Of a stretch of 64,000 nucleotides of DNA, positions 44,701-55,628 are shown one piece after another (positions within the stretch are counted from its first letter, which is position 1; each line of letters starts with the position of its first letter). The notes under the pieces were generated by a model, which did no database searches, was not told where the DNA came from, and saw only the letters and a program-made list of their open reading frames with translations. The position numbers were made by a program, and so were the translations under genes. The DNA is taken from assembly GCA_037833965.1 (NCBI GenBank), contig AP031356.1:28124501-28188500 (forward strand). Reading direction: 5' to 3'. Source of the stretch: Marchantia polymorpha subsp. ruderalis. Its lineage: Eukaryota; Streptophyta; Marchantiopsida; Marchantiales; Marchantiaceae.

Positions 44701-46075
44701 TGATATGCACCTAACAAGTCTTCGCTCAGCTAACGTCCGGACCCTCTGGGAAGATGATGTTCGACCACATTATGTCACTCGTCGCTATGCAGAGTTCGCT
44801 GCTAGCCTCCTTCAGCTGAATAAGGATTACGGGGATGGACAAGTGGTAAGTACCAGTTTCCCAAAATAGGACGTAGCTATGCAGAGCATGCTTAGAACGT
44901 GCTTTCCTTCAACGACCCTACGACTGGTTAGATGATGTGAATATGAAGAATCCATGTGTTCTGCTGGTGTTTACGATCATATATATCTTGTGAGTCAAAT
45001 TCGAAGGTCAAATGTGAGTAAAATTCTTTGAAATGTAGAAATGAGCATCTTCATCCCACCTTCGGAATGACTATAAGGAGTACGTTTGCAGCTTGATTTA
45101 AATCTGGAGAGATTACGCGTGGCTGTTGACGATCTGTTGGTCAAACTAGCCCGGATGTTCAGAAAGCAAAAGCAACAAACGATCTTTCTTATCAACAACT
45201 ACGACATGGTGCTGGCTGTGTTAAAGGTTTGTTTTACCGTCGAAAACTGGCACTTCAAATTCATGGATGCTCATGTCCCTCATACTGGCTCAATACAAGA
45301 GATACATGCGGTTGAGGGGTTGATGTGAGCATCGTGTCTGTATCTTTTAGGAAACCGGGAATGAGGGTGGAAAGACACAGCAGCAGTTTGAAGACTTGCT
45401 AAAAAGCAGTTCCACCGTCTTTGTGGTACGCTTACCATACCTGAAATTCTTCATTTCTGGTAGAAATTTGAGACCTTCACGTTGTAGTGGAGGGAGAAGA
45501 ATCATCTCGTGATGATCCATATTCCTTCCATATTACGTATAGAAGTGTAACTTTATGGGCACCACATCATCTTGACAGGAAGAAGAGCTGAGGGAGTACT
45601 TTGAGAAGCTTATCGCGTTCGTGAAAACAAGAGCAGGTAACTTCATTGAACATCTGGTTTGACTGACTTTCTGTGTTGGAGATTGTGTATGTATGTTTCT
45701 GAATCCCGTCGGCATGAAAGCAGATTGAGTTGTCCTGATTATTTCAACTACCTTCTTTTATTTGAAACAGGTGAAGATGCTGGGGCCAGCAACCCACAGC
45801 CCATCACCTTAGAGGAAGTGGAACCTCTGGTTAAAGATTTCGCTGTTCGCTGGAAAGGGGCCATAGAAGTCATGCACAAGGATGTAATAACTTCATTTAG
45901 CAACTTTGTTTGTGGGATGGAAATTTTGAGAGCAGCGCTAACTCAGCTGTTGCTGTATTACACTCGTCTTTCTGACTGCTTAAAGCGAGTTACCGGGGCT
46001 GCTGATTTAGGTAAAGATGTGGTGTCCATCTCAACCATCATGTATGAGATCAAAAAGTACTCAAGAACATTTTAG
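38767..46075 (+). CDS. VPS52: VPS52, GARP/EARP tethering complex subunit (19 exons)
   Basis: Subunit of the GARP complex that tethers endosome-derived vesicles at the trans-Golgi network. Exons 38767-38876, 39038-39095, 39451-39546, 39814-39915, 40089-40172, 41083-41163, 41659-41802, 41907-41998, 42382-42463, 43022-43213, 43413-43528, 43776-43834, 44187-44287, 44475-44525, 44663-44842, 45092-45226, 45351-45425, 45579-45636, 45771-46075, in frame to 706 aa, the usual length. Conserved blocks: SLEGLQDELE near the start, DYMKESDNLVSLHAQIRECD (from residue 89, coiled coil), VDGEVNEEYL, RRPKTNIQILQQ, GLFSRAKEPLKNRSAVFALG, LWEDDVRPHYVTRRYAEF and the C-terminus MYEIKKYSRTF. The exon 15 donor could instead lie after 44845, adding one Val; 44842 keeps the conserved GDGQLD join. 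The first ATG of the frame was used; two more ATGs follow within 6 codons. Confidence 0.95.
41414..41449. repeat. 36-bp perfect palindrome in VPS52 intron 6
   Basis: The sequence equals its own reverse complement over all 36 bases, with arms of 18 and no spacer; the centre is GATCTAGATC. Pairing stops at once on both sides. It lies in the intron between 41163 and 41659. Confidence 0.97.
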
Positions 46076-46163
46076 TCCCTGGATGGAGGGTGAAGGACTC
46101 CGCTCTCTCACTGAAATTTTTACAAGCTCGAGCAATCTCAAGTTGTTGCAACTGGCTGTTACC

Positions 46164-46169
46164 AATAAA
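46164..46169 (+). terminator. Canonical AATAAA poly(A) signal of VPS52
   Basis: AATAAA 89 bp after the VPS52 stop codon, a normal spacing for a plant near-upstream element. Cleavage is expected 10-30 bp further on. Confidence 0.5.
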
Positions 46170-47159
46170 TTGAAACTCAATCATACGCCCACCTGAATGT
46201 TTAAATGGGATCCATGATCATCAGACAATATAAATGGGAGGATTGTGGAATAGTATCACGTCTTCAAGGTCAGCTTGTTGAGTGCTTTAAGAGTACATGT
46301 ATGCTGTGCAAAGAGGAGCCATACCTTTTCACGAGTTACAGGAAGTCAGATACCATGACGGGCTGTTTGTCAAATGTGGTTGTACACCAACGCCGTGCAG
46401 TTACATTGGATGTTAAGTGACACCGTGACCCTTGGAATCGGACCGTTTGGTCTGCACCTTGACGGGTTACTGGAAGTCGGAAAAGTGTTGAAATGCGCCA
46501 ACTATGGACGTCAGGGAGCCCAAGATGTGCAGTAATTTTGTAAAATCTGGGTAGTGTTACAGTCCACGACACCGAAGGGCCTGAATGAGAGTATCAAACC
46601 TTGAAACTAATTGACAACCTTCAACCGTGATGCTGGCAAGATGGTTGGTGGATTTGGGAAATGTACTGTACGTAGAGCAAGCGAAAGAGCAGACATTTAT
46701 TTTTAAGTGAACCCCAGGAATGGTGCAGCACGATCATGCAAGTTCACTCTGTACTGAAGGTATCGCAAGTGTTATATTTTGTGTGTTAGCAGGCCCTGTG
46801 AAGAGTGGACCATCTATTGCTTTTCATGCGGAAAAAATTAATTAATTGTCTGTGTGTTGTAATATAGTAGCTTTGCCTCAAAGATATTATAGATCAGAAA
46901 CTGCAGATTAAGTGAAATACAAACCTGTTAGAGAAAGTGCAAGGGCATCAGTGCTCGTAGCGGTTTTTGCACTTGGTCTTTTGAAGGAAGTGCTTCGATA
47001 GGAAATAGGAAATGGTAATTTTCCATCTTAGATTGGTGACGGAAATATATTGGACTTTTTAATGCGAGCTTTAGTTAAATGTCTTAGGAAAGGAGAAACA
47101 TACTACAGTACTGTATAGTATCCAGATCTATAAAGCACTTAAAAATCGTACGTGCTTTT

Positions 47160-47730
47160 AGCATATGTAAGGATCGTCTAATTTCTTGTTAGTGTACTTG
47201 ATGGGGATTAGCCATGAACCGGTTAACAACTCCTACCGAATAGCTAACCTCTGGTCGAGAATCAGGTATATAAACAATATCTTGACTACATCTGTATCTG
47301 TATACAAGATGCTACGCGTCTTGTAAGCAGAGGTACGCGTCTGCTTCAGGGCTTCCCATTTACGTGACTACATGCAAAGTTTCCACCATGGGGGTTTCAT
47401 AGTTACGATCAACCATTCCCGCTACCTAATTGCTCAAGCATTCCATATCTGATTCCTCAAGCATTTGAAGAAGAACTGTATGTGGAGTCATGAATATATC
47501 ATCAGGTGTTTCAACACACTCAATCTGAAGGTAGAGCATAAAATTTATAAGTAGATTGTAGCTATTCTGAGATGTTACACACTTCCTCTATTTCATGTCC
47601 GGTAAGTAAAAGACCTAATCCTGCAAATTATTGACAAAGGTTTTGTGATGTTTTTTCAAATATGCCTACAACGTTTGTATCACAACTTCATATATCTGCC
47701 AGCGGGCCTCCATGGTATCATGAGAGAGTT
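47160..47730 (+). mobile_element. Possible solo LTR or LTR remnant
   Basis: A TATA-like TATATAAAC at about 47268 is followed by two small stem-loops. A TGGTATCAT word near 47712 resembles the initiator-Met primer-binding site that follows many plant 5' LTRs. No second LTR or flanking duplication was found. Tentative; an old fossil if real. Confidence 0.25.
47304..47346. repeat. Two adjacent stem-loops with the same TACGCG loop
   Basis: ACAAGA/TCTTGT (47304-47324) and AAGCAGA/TCTGCTT (47325-47346) are contiguous hairpins of 6 and 7 bp. Each loop of 8-9 nt ends in TACGCG. They start about 35 bp after a TATA-like word. Confidence 0.75.
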
Positions 47731-48983
47731 CTTGAAATCTTGCAAATAAGCAAATTGTCCTTCTTGAAGTCAAATACTTCTTTTATCCAAGTTTGACAGT
47801 AATTAGCCTCAATTGTGCGTCTTTTGTGCCTGCAACCCTAAACCGTTTTGTTCCAAAACATTGTATTTATTGATAGTTTGAGTAAATAAACCCTACACTA
47901 TCATTTGAAAAGATCTACATTTGCGGTCCTACAGTATCTTATGTCAAAGCTATCAGATGTTAGTTCATCAACAATGAAAATTTTTAGACATTTAAGAAGC
48001 ATGTGAACTAGATAAGAATCATCAAGTTGAAAAAACTGAAGAAAAAACAAAGGTTTATCGATGCCAACGAAGAAATGTAACAAGAAAATTTTATCTTTGG
48101 AAATTTTGTTGGATAATTTTTTTGTGTGATACATTCCGTAGCATGATGTAAATTCATCCATAAAATATTGTAGAAGGTTACTATACAAAATCATACAGCT
48201 TAGTTTCTCTTGAAATGCAGTAAATGAAATCATGAATAGTTTAAAAAATGTCAGCTTGAAAATATAATCCTCTTTCCATTATGATTAGTGGAAGAGTATC
48301 ACAAAGCTCAGAAGTGACAAGCCGGAGGAGTTAACTATGTGCTTTGCTATATTAGAAATTTGATCTCTTGTTTCCTTATCCAAATCTTGCGAATACCTAT
48401 CGTCATACAACATACATTGCTGACATGCCACACTCACACACATGGGTTTAGTATCAAGAGCGTACACATACACAAATGTATCACAACTAGAAAATTTTCG
48501 TGAAAATCTCACTAGAATAAAACAAAAAATTTCACATAAAGTCAAGTCAAGACCACTCCACAACTTTGAGATCTAGGCTGATGTTCCCAAGACCCTGTAG
48601 TTAACCCATTGAGAGTTTATCTCAACACTGAAGTCTCAACTCAGAGAACTGAAGGTTCTTTGAATCTTCAATCAACCATACTCTCCAACAAGAGTGGGCA
48701 CTAACATAGAGTTAAATCTAATCGGATACTAACTACTCAGTACATCTACGTACATGACACAAATAACAAACATTACACATATTCACGGCGTCAATCACAA
48801 GATGACATACTTTGTGCTTTCCTTCCTATGCTCAGAAGATGTACGCTGACAAAGCTAAGACGTACTAGGTGATGATACCAAAGATGTGAGACCAGAATTA
48901 CTTACCCGAAAAGTTGACTTCCATTGAAATCAATGAAAAATCAAATTTTGGATTAGATCTTGGGTGAAGAAAAAAATATCAAA

Positions 48984-49013
48984 TTAGGGTTTGGGGTTTA
49001 GATTTAGGGTTTA
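48984..49013 (+). repeat. Degenerate telomere-like repeat
   Basis: TTAGGGTTTGGGGTTTAGAT then TTAGGGTTTA: about four diverged TTTAGGG units. Confidence 0.75.
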
Positions 49014-49430
49014 ATTTATCCTGTGTAATCTTGAATTGATATACCTCTGCCCTCAAGCAACCAGCTGAGGAAAGTTCTTATTTGTCATCATATTTGCTCA
49101 TCAAAATATTACTCGGAAGCCAGTGTCAATGAGTCTAGCAACAAAGAGAAGGCTTCAAATGAACTCAGGGATGTATACAACATGTTCAAGACTCTTTGTT
49201 TCAACTTTTTAAAGCATTCATCAAATCGGAATAATTATCTCCTCCCGCTGAAAGAACGTTGGTAACATCACCGGTCTCAAGATTCACGACCTCCCTATGT
49301 GCTACAAATTCCCGGGCTTGGGGGTGACAAACTTTGAAGTTCCATAATATATATACCAAGGGATCTGACGATGTTTGTTCTGACTTAGAGCTAAAGCTGA
49401 AATCGTTGACTCAGGTTCTTTTTTCAGTCG

Positions 49431-49467
49431 GTTGGTGATCTAACTGGTGACCAGTTAGATCACCAAC
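49431..49467. repeat. 37-bp palindrome (18-1-18)
   Basis: Arm 49431-49448 is the exact reverse complement of 49450-49467 with a single central G. No similarity to the other palindromes of the window and no target duplication. Confidence 0.97.
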
Positions 49468-49540
49468 ATAACTAATAGATGTTAATAGTCAAGATATATT
49501 GAGGAAGAAGGTTTGAAGAGAAAAACTTAAGAGTGTTCGT

Positions 49541-49599
49541 TTCCTGCATTCTCGAGCAACTAAAAAGAAAAAAGAATCAATTCCTGCATTCTCGAGCAA
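49541..49599 (+). repeat. 19-bp direct repeat, 40-bp period
   Basis: TTCCTGCATTCTCGAGCAA occurs exactly at 49541-49559 and 49581-49599, separated by an A-rich 21 bp. Confidence 0.9.
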
Positions 49600-50879
49600 A
49601 CTTTTTCCAATACACTAATCTATTACATCAGTGTATCTTACAACATAATCTACCTCTTGCTTTGGTGAGATTTCTATCCTTCACAATGCGTTGACACCGG
49701 AGTAAAAAGTGCCTCGACATCCTTCCCTCCATCATCTCTCTTCCTCAAGTTGCAAACGTTTTATACTGATGACCAAGGATGTCAATGTATTTTCGTGATC
49801 AGGTCTTTGTATGTAGCAAGGCGGTAATGGGCAGCTATTATGACTTGCTCAACAATAAGAGTGGCACTAAGCATTTATTTGATTTGGAGTAATCAAGTAG
49901 CATTTTAAACCCTACATAATAACATTCCAACTCTTCCAAATGCTCTTGATTTTAAAAAGAAATTATCTTCAAATTATCTACGTTATCTCACCATAGTCAT
50001 GACAAACGTAACATCACCTAACGAACTCTAGAGAAGCAAATATCAGAGACGCTATGTTGCTAAGTTGAAGAGTATGCTTATTGCTTGAGTAAGGAGAACA
50101 CGAGAGCCAACATATATCGAGAGACATTGGAGATAAACGTGAGTTATGTCCTTGAGATAAAATCTCGAAGTGTATGGATGTGGATTGAAACTTGCTAAAG
50201 CCCACAAACCTGATAATTGGCCAACAAAAAAATCATCCTTATCTTGTGGATAACGGTGTGCTTATCTACAGGTAAAACAGTGTGCAGTTGTGGATGCACA
50301 CCAATATGTTTCAATATTTGCTACACTATATTTGGGACAAACATACTTGAACCACAAAGTATGTTATGATAAAGATGAGAGACAACTGTAAATGGCATAT
50401 TCCCTTCTGGCTAAATCTAGTTGACTAGTCAGGAACATCAATAATCATTTCTTCTCTCTCGTTGTCAAATTGGATCCTCTCGCTTAGTTGCACAAACTTA
50501 TACAAACTGCCGTACTGCCAGGTGCAAGGGATCCCAATTTTTTTCTCCTCTTTCTTTCTTGCTTCATGCTCCTTTCGGGCAGCCCCGAGTCAGCCGGATT
50601 TTATCTCAGTTTTTGGAACTTTAGGGTCGGCGGATCCGACTTTCCGACAACCAAGAAGGCATGTAGAGGCCGGCATTGTAGAAGCCGCAAAGTTCCATCT
50701 AAAGTTTTGTAGCGGAATCTAAACTAAAGGTTACTAAAACTAAAACTATACAGCAGGAGGATAGTTCAGTTATCTATAGGTCGAGCAGCCGCTGCTACCT
50801 TGGTCCGCGTCTGATTACGTACTATCTCCACGTAAGACCCGGTGTGCTAGCTTCCGCATACTTCTCCCGCTTTTGATTG

Positions 50880-51860
50880 AGTTACTGGAGCAACAGAAAT
50901 ACCTGCACACATAGCATATCTGCGGCACTAAGAACTTGTGACTGCACCTCTTCCGCTGAAGGATCCTTACCCGTCTTCAGTATGACTGTTCCGGTGAAGG
51001 TCCGGGGTGATGCCACCTTCTGTGATCCACTCTCGGCTGCTTCTACATCCTCTACTGCCTTTGCAGCAACTTGCTCCAAGACCACAAGGTCCTCCTCAGT
51101 GTTCGACGACACTGCCAACACCTAAGCGATTCTTTCCCGAGGAGTCTTCATCCGGATACCCGCCGAAGGAACCTCATCCTTCTTTCCCTAAGGTAATTCC
51201 TCAGTCAAAACCGCTTTTTCCTTGTCTTTCCTTGAAGCCTAGCGTGGCTTCACAGGGGTTGACCTTACCTGCGTAGTCCGAGGCTTCTTCCCCGCCGGTG
51301 CTTCCTTTTCTCTGACTATAGTTGCCCCTAGTCCCTCTTCTCGAGTGAGACGTCCTCTCGACCCAACACCTCTACTCTCTGTGCTGCTATCATCTTCAGT
51401 ATCAACCTCATGGCCTTCATCTTCGACCTGGCCCGAAAGTCCGACGATTGCATCTCGACGGGATCTGCCTGACGTAAACGTTCTTCTACTACGGCGGCCT
51501 CATCATTTCTCCTTCTCTTCCTCGGCTGTGAGTTTTGTTTGACTCTGAGCCGCTTTCTCCTCTGCTGGGGCAAATTACGGTTCGCCCTCAAGATTCAAGT
51601 CGACCTCGTTAACACTCACCACCTCTTCTACTTCCTGTGCCAACTCTCGCAATGGGAAGTTTCTCCTCTTTGCGATAGTTTGTACTCCCATACCTTGTAG
51701 AAATTGATCAAGAATGGGGACAAGTAACAGGCGGACCCTCCTCGAATTAGTCTAATATAAGTCCAATATTGCCGGGTGGCTGTCCAGAAGATGCGCGCCC
51801 AATGGATGCGATCTTCCCTCAATGCTCTTTCCACGAACCCAACTTGCCAAGTCATCATGT
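50880..51860 (-). mobile_element. Partial copy A of a liverwort-type repeat-family ORF
   Basis: Minus-strand frames contain WQVGFVERALREDRIHWARI, a basic RKRLRVKQNSQPRKRRR region and an acidic EDLVVLEQVAAKAVEDVEAA region. The first two align with the copy at 52.8-55.4 kb (WQVGFFERVIKGHQVHWARI; FRARSK). It resembles a high-copy Marchantia protein family from memory. Only the middle part is present; it is broken and treated as a fossil of a repeated element. Confidence 0.6.
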
Positions 51861-52020
51861 ACGTGGATCAGGACAGACGGAAAATTTGCATCAACGCCAT
51901 TGCGACATTTTGCCTCAATTGATCGTGGTATCAAATGGTGTGATAACCATTCTTCCCGGTACAAGGTTGCTTGAACAGAGTGGCATTGTAATGACAGATA
52001 ATTAATTGTAATTACCAAAA

Positions 52021-52110
52021 TGGAGCATAATGGTAAAGATCCGATCCCACGAGGACAAAAACAACAGCAAAAGTCACGTATTAACATTCTATTGACGAGT
52101 TTTACTTCTT
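52021..52110 (-). repeat. LTR-like fragment, shared with 63.0 kb
   Basis: Read on the minus strand it contains TCCTCGTGGGATCGGATC, close to a word conserved at the ends of many plant gypsy LTR regions. A 29-bp stretch (52081-52109) is identical to 63059-63087 in the same orientation, with weaker similarity to its left, so both are copies of one dispersed repeat. Confidence 0.6.
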
Positions 52111-52777
52111 AGGCCAATGTCACTCCCATAAGACACTGCTCAGTTACGGGCAAAGATCCGAAGAACAGAGTATAATCACACTCACAACCTGAAACTTCTC
52201 CAATCAACACCGGTAGGAATCGCCTTCGACCTCACACTCAGATTTCAGGGAGAAACTTCCCGGAATTGCATACATTTGACCCACTGACCCGAACACCCAG
52301 ACCCGAATTTGCTTAAATCCCGAAGAACCCCAGGCTAATCGGAACATTCAGGCTGAACACTCACAACTCATGATGTGATAGCTTTGTCAAACAGGAACGC
52401 ACTGTTTTTGATGTCTGGATCACACACTAGCATATAGACACACAGTGGATACAGGTTTACAGTCAAAACAAGCCAATTGACTGAAAAGCTCCCCAAGGAA
52501 AGAGCCTTGAGCCTCTTTATTCACAATGACAACTCTGGAATCTCAACCGCCTAAAGTGAACTACTCTTAGGTGCGATGCCGTCCGATGTAACGGTTACGG
52601 CGTCGTCTGAACTTACATCTGCTCCTAGCCTACGCAAAACATTTAATATCTCTAACTCTACATTCTGCCGCGCCTCGTCTAATACATCAAAAAATGTCTT
52701 AACTATCTCTGCTTCAGTCTTGCGGATCCGCTGAACTTATTACTCATCAACCTTCGCTCTAGCAAATCTAACTTTAG

Positions 52778-55440
52778 TCACTTCACCGATTGCAATCCCC
52801 ACATTGGGAATCCACGCAGGCACTTCTCTACACGTAATCTCAACTCGTTGGTTGTCTCATCCCGCAGATGACGGTGGGCCTCCTCTGCCTTTTCCATTAT
52901 CCTCCGCGACTCCTCCGATCTTAGAGCCGCCTTCCCTAACTGCTCTTGTAACCGTCGGTATTCCAATTTGACCTTTAGTTTATATTCGACCCCCGAAGAT
53001 CGGGCCGATTCACAATCTGCCAATTTCTTGGTCCAATTCGACAACTACTCTTCATGCTTTTGGAAACCTTTCGCCAGACTCGCTGATAGCTCCTCCGCAC
53101 GTTGGAATTCCTTATCGCACTTACTTGCAATCTCCGCTACCTCACTGCGAAGTTTTTCTTCCGCCGTCTTCGCCTCTACAATCTTCCCCCGAAGTTCTTC
53201 GGCGATACAAACTTCTTCTGCTCTTCGGGCTTCGGCTTTAGCGAGCGCCTCAACATGCATTTCCTCTCGCTTCTCTGCAGTTGTGATCAGTCTCTTCAAA
53301 CGTTGTACTGCCCCTCATTAGATTTCTCCAATCTCTCGAGCAGGTCCACTATCACCTTCTGCGCATTCTCATTAGAGATACGAAGTCCGCTGCAAGTTTC
53401 TTCTAGCTCGGCGCATAGCTCTGATTCCTTTGCCAGGTTCAACTGTAGCACTTCGCACTCAATCTCCTTCTCTTGAAGTTGGTTTTCTCGCTCTCGCAAT
53501 GCCGTCGCACTCAATCTCCTTCTCTTGAAGTTGGTTTTCTCGCTCTCGCAATGCCGTCTTCGCTGCTGCGCACTCGGCTGTCAAGCTTGCAGCTCGCTCC
53601 TTCACCATCGCTGTCGCGGAATTCCACTCCCTTCTTACTGCTACTGCTCATTTGAGCTTCGTCATATTCCGAATAAGCTCAACATATGATTCGGACTCCT
53701 TCCTCACAATATACTATTCCCTCTTCGTGTCTAAGTACTTTCGTAAAGGTACCACGCTATCTTGCAAGAAGTCGGGGAAGGTAATTTCCAATGGCTTCAC
53801 CTCTCCGCCCGAAGCCTTCGTCCTGACCTTACTTAGATCTTACTTCCTCCTCTAGTGATGGCGGCTCTGGTTCTTTTGAAAGATTTCCCACAGTCCCACT
53901 AACCTCTGCCACGATCTGTTCCAAAATTGCTTCGCTCAACGTAAACTCTGTTGCTAATTCTCCTCCGATCTTCGGCTGAGGCACGTCCTCACTCCTCACA
54001 AACCGCGTTGGCTCCGAAGACAAAGAATTTGGACTTACTATCTTTGTTCTCTCCTTCAAAGGTTCCCCTGTCATGTCTGCTAGAATTTCAACTGGTACCG
54101 TCGAAGGTCCTCCTGTCACCAAAGGCTGTGTCAGCTCGTTAGTTGCTACTTCGGCTGAAGCTTTGGTTGGAGTAGCTGTCCTCTCCACTCTGCTGTCCAA
54201 AGCTTCGGTTACCACCAACACTTGACTCGCCTTCTTTTTTGATCTAGCTCGAAATCTCAATTGTCACACTTCAACTATCTCTGTCTCTGCTCGTCTTGAC
54301 TCCAACATCAAGTCTTCCTCGTCGTCAGTCACCACCTTCGGCCTCCTCGCCAATCGTCGTTCTGGCTTCTCTCGATTTGGCAGAACATCTACCTGAACAG
54401 GTCTGCGTGCTGTCTTCTAGGATGGAATTCAAGGTTGACTGTTATCCTCTTCTTTGGTCCCTTCACTGGACTCGACTGCTAGGATTTCCCTCTCCTTTGG
54501 AAATCGCTTCTCCTCCTTCCTTGTAAGCAATCCCATGCCTCAATAGAAATTCACAAGAAAGGGAGTCAAGTGATTTGCCAACGGCCATGCTCACCGGGAG
54601 CTCGCGTTCACCCAAACAAGATCGTAAAAGATTCTTGCCCAATGCACCTGATGTCCCTTAATAACTCGTTCGAAGAATCCCACCTGCCAAGCCGTAATAT
54701 ACGTCGTTCGCGCTGGTCGCAAGATATGAATAATGCCTAGTGCAATTGCCCGTCTCTTCGGATCCTTGTAGTCGACGGTCTTCCATCCATTCGTCCCCGA
54801 CCTTCCGTTATTGAAGAGTGGTCCGAAGGAGAATTCTTCCATGCGAGTAAGTTTCACGCTACTTTTCTCGAACTGGAGATCCCCGTCGCTACCTGCACAC
54901 GGCCCCATCACTTTCGCCCAATGCTCCATTGTCCACAACATTGGATTGCCTCGGAGATCCATGCCCTTGGTCTGGTTCTTGTCTATAATCTCCTTGCAAA
55001 TGCTCGCCGAGATGCAATTCCAATTCCATAGGAGAAAATCAAGATGCAATTTGCTGAGCTCGCGCATGAAGGGTCGCAATTCCTTGTAGAGCACCTTCAA
55101 TGGAACCAATTTTTGCACTTTGTCCTTTGTCTTGAGCGGCGCCATTCTCCAATATGCGTCTTCTTGGATACCGATGTCCATCAATCTCTCTCACTCTCGC
55201 CTCGTCCGTCCCCGCTCAGTATCGCAATGTCGGCGCGCTTCCTTCTGGTCTTGATTTTCTTTCGATGCCCTAGCAATTCCTTCTTCCGCGCCCTGTAGGA
55301 TTCTCGACACGTGCGAACGGTGTCTGGCCCATTGCGCATTTCAAATTGATCTTTATGTCTTCGCCGAAGACTCAGCTCTTGCACTGTCCAAAAAGGCTGC
55401 GCTGAAGACCCGAAGATCTTCGGCCGAAGACGAATTTTAA
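52778..55440 (-). mobile_element. Copy B of the repeat-family ORF: globular N part plus coiled coil
   Basis: Minus-strand pieces run in order. About 55453-55181 is a basic lead (RARKKELLGHRKKIKTRRKR). About 55184-54591 is a globular domain (KLVPLKVLYKELRPFMRELS, MLWTMEHWAKVMGPCAG, KRRAIALGIIHILRPARTTY). About 54260-53829 is a low-complexity linker. About 53514-52778 is a long heptad-rich coiled coil (AEELRGKIVEAKTAEEKLRS). It is broken in several places. It lies just downstream of, and in the same orientation as, the gypsy pol at 55.6-57.8 kb. Whether it belonged to that element or is a separate repeat is open. Confidence 0.6.
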
Positions 55441-55628
55441 CTAAAGCTCTCATAAGTCTTCTATCTCTGTCACTTCTAACTCATATGGCTACATTCTACA
55501 CGAATATATTTAGATTTTTGTTAATCGTAAAAAAACAAAAAACTAGACACTACATACTCCTCTCCCCATTTGTGAGCGACCCTACGAACACTTCATGTAT
55601 AGTACTTCTTTACTCTATGTCCGTTCAC

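Larger units (their letters stand above)
46170..50870. other. Intergenic region, no gene recognised
   Basis: Mixed AT-rich sequence. Minus-strand frames at 47901-48233 and 48285-48563 are open for about 100 codons but match nothing I know; they may be retroelement debris. Structured parts are listed separately. From about 50.5 kb the sequence becomes GC-richer and belongs to the retroelement block to the right. Confidence 0.5.

Noticed and set aside
47901-48563. Two minus-strand frames of about 100 codons each
   Set aside because: Open but unrecognised; could be retroelement debris, not enough evidence to call a gene.
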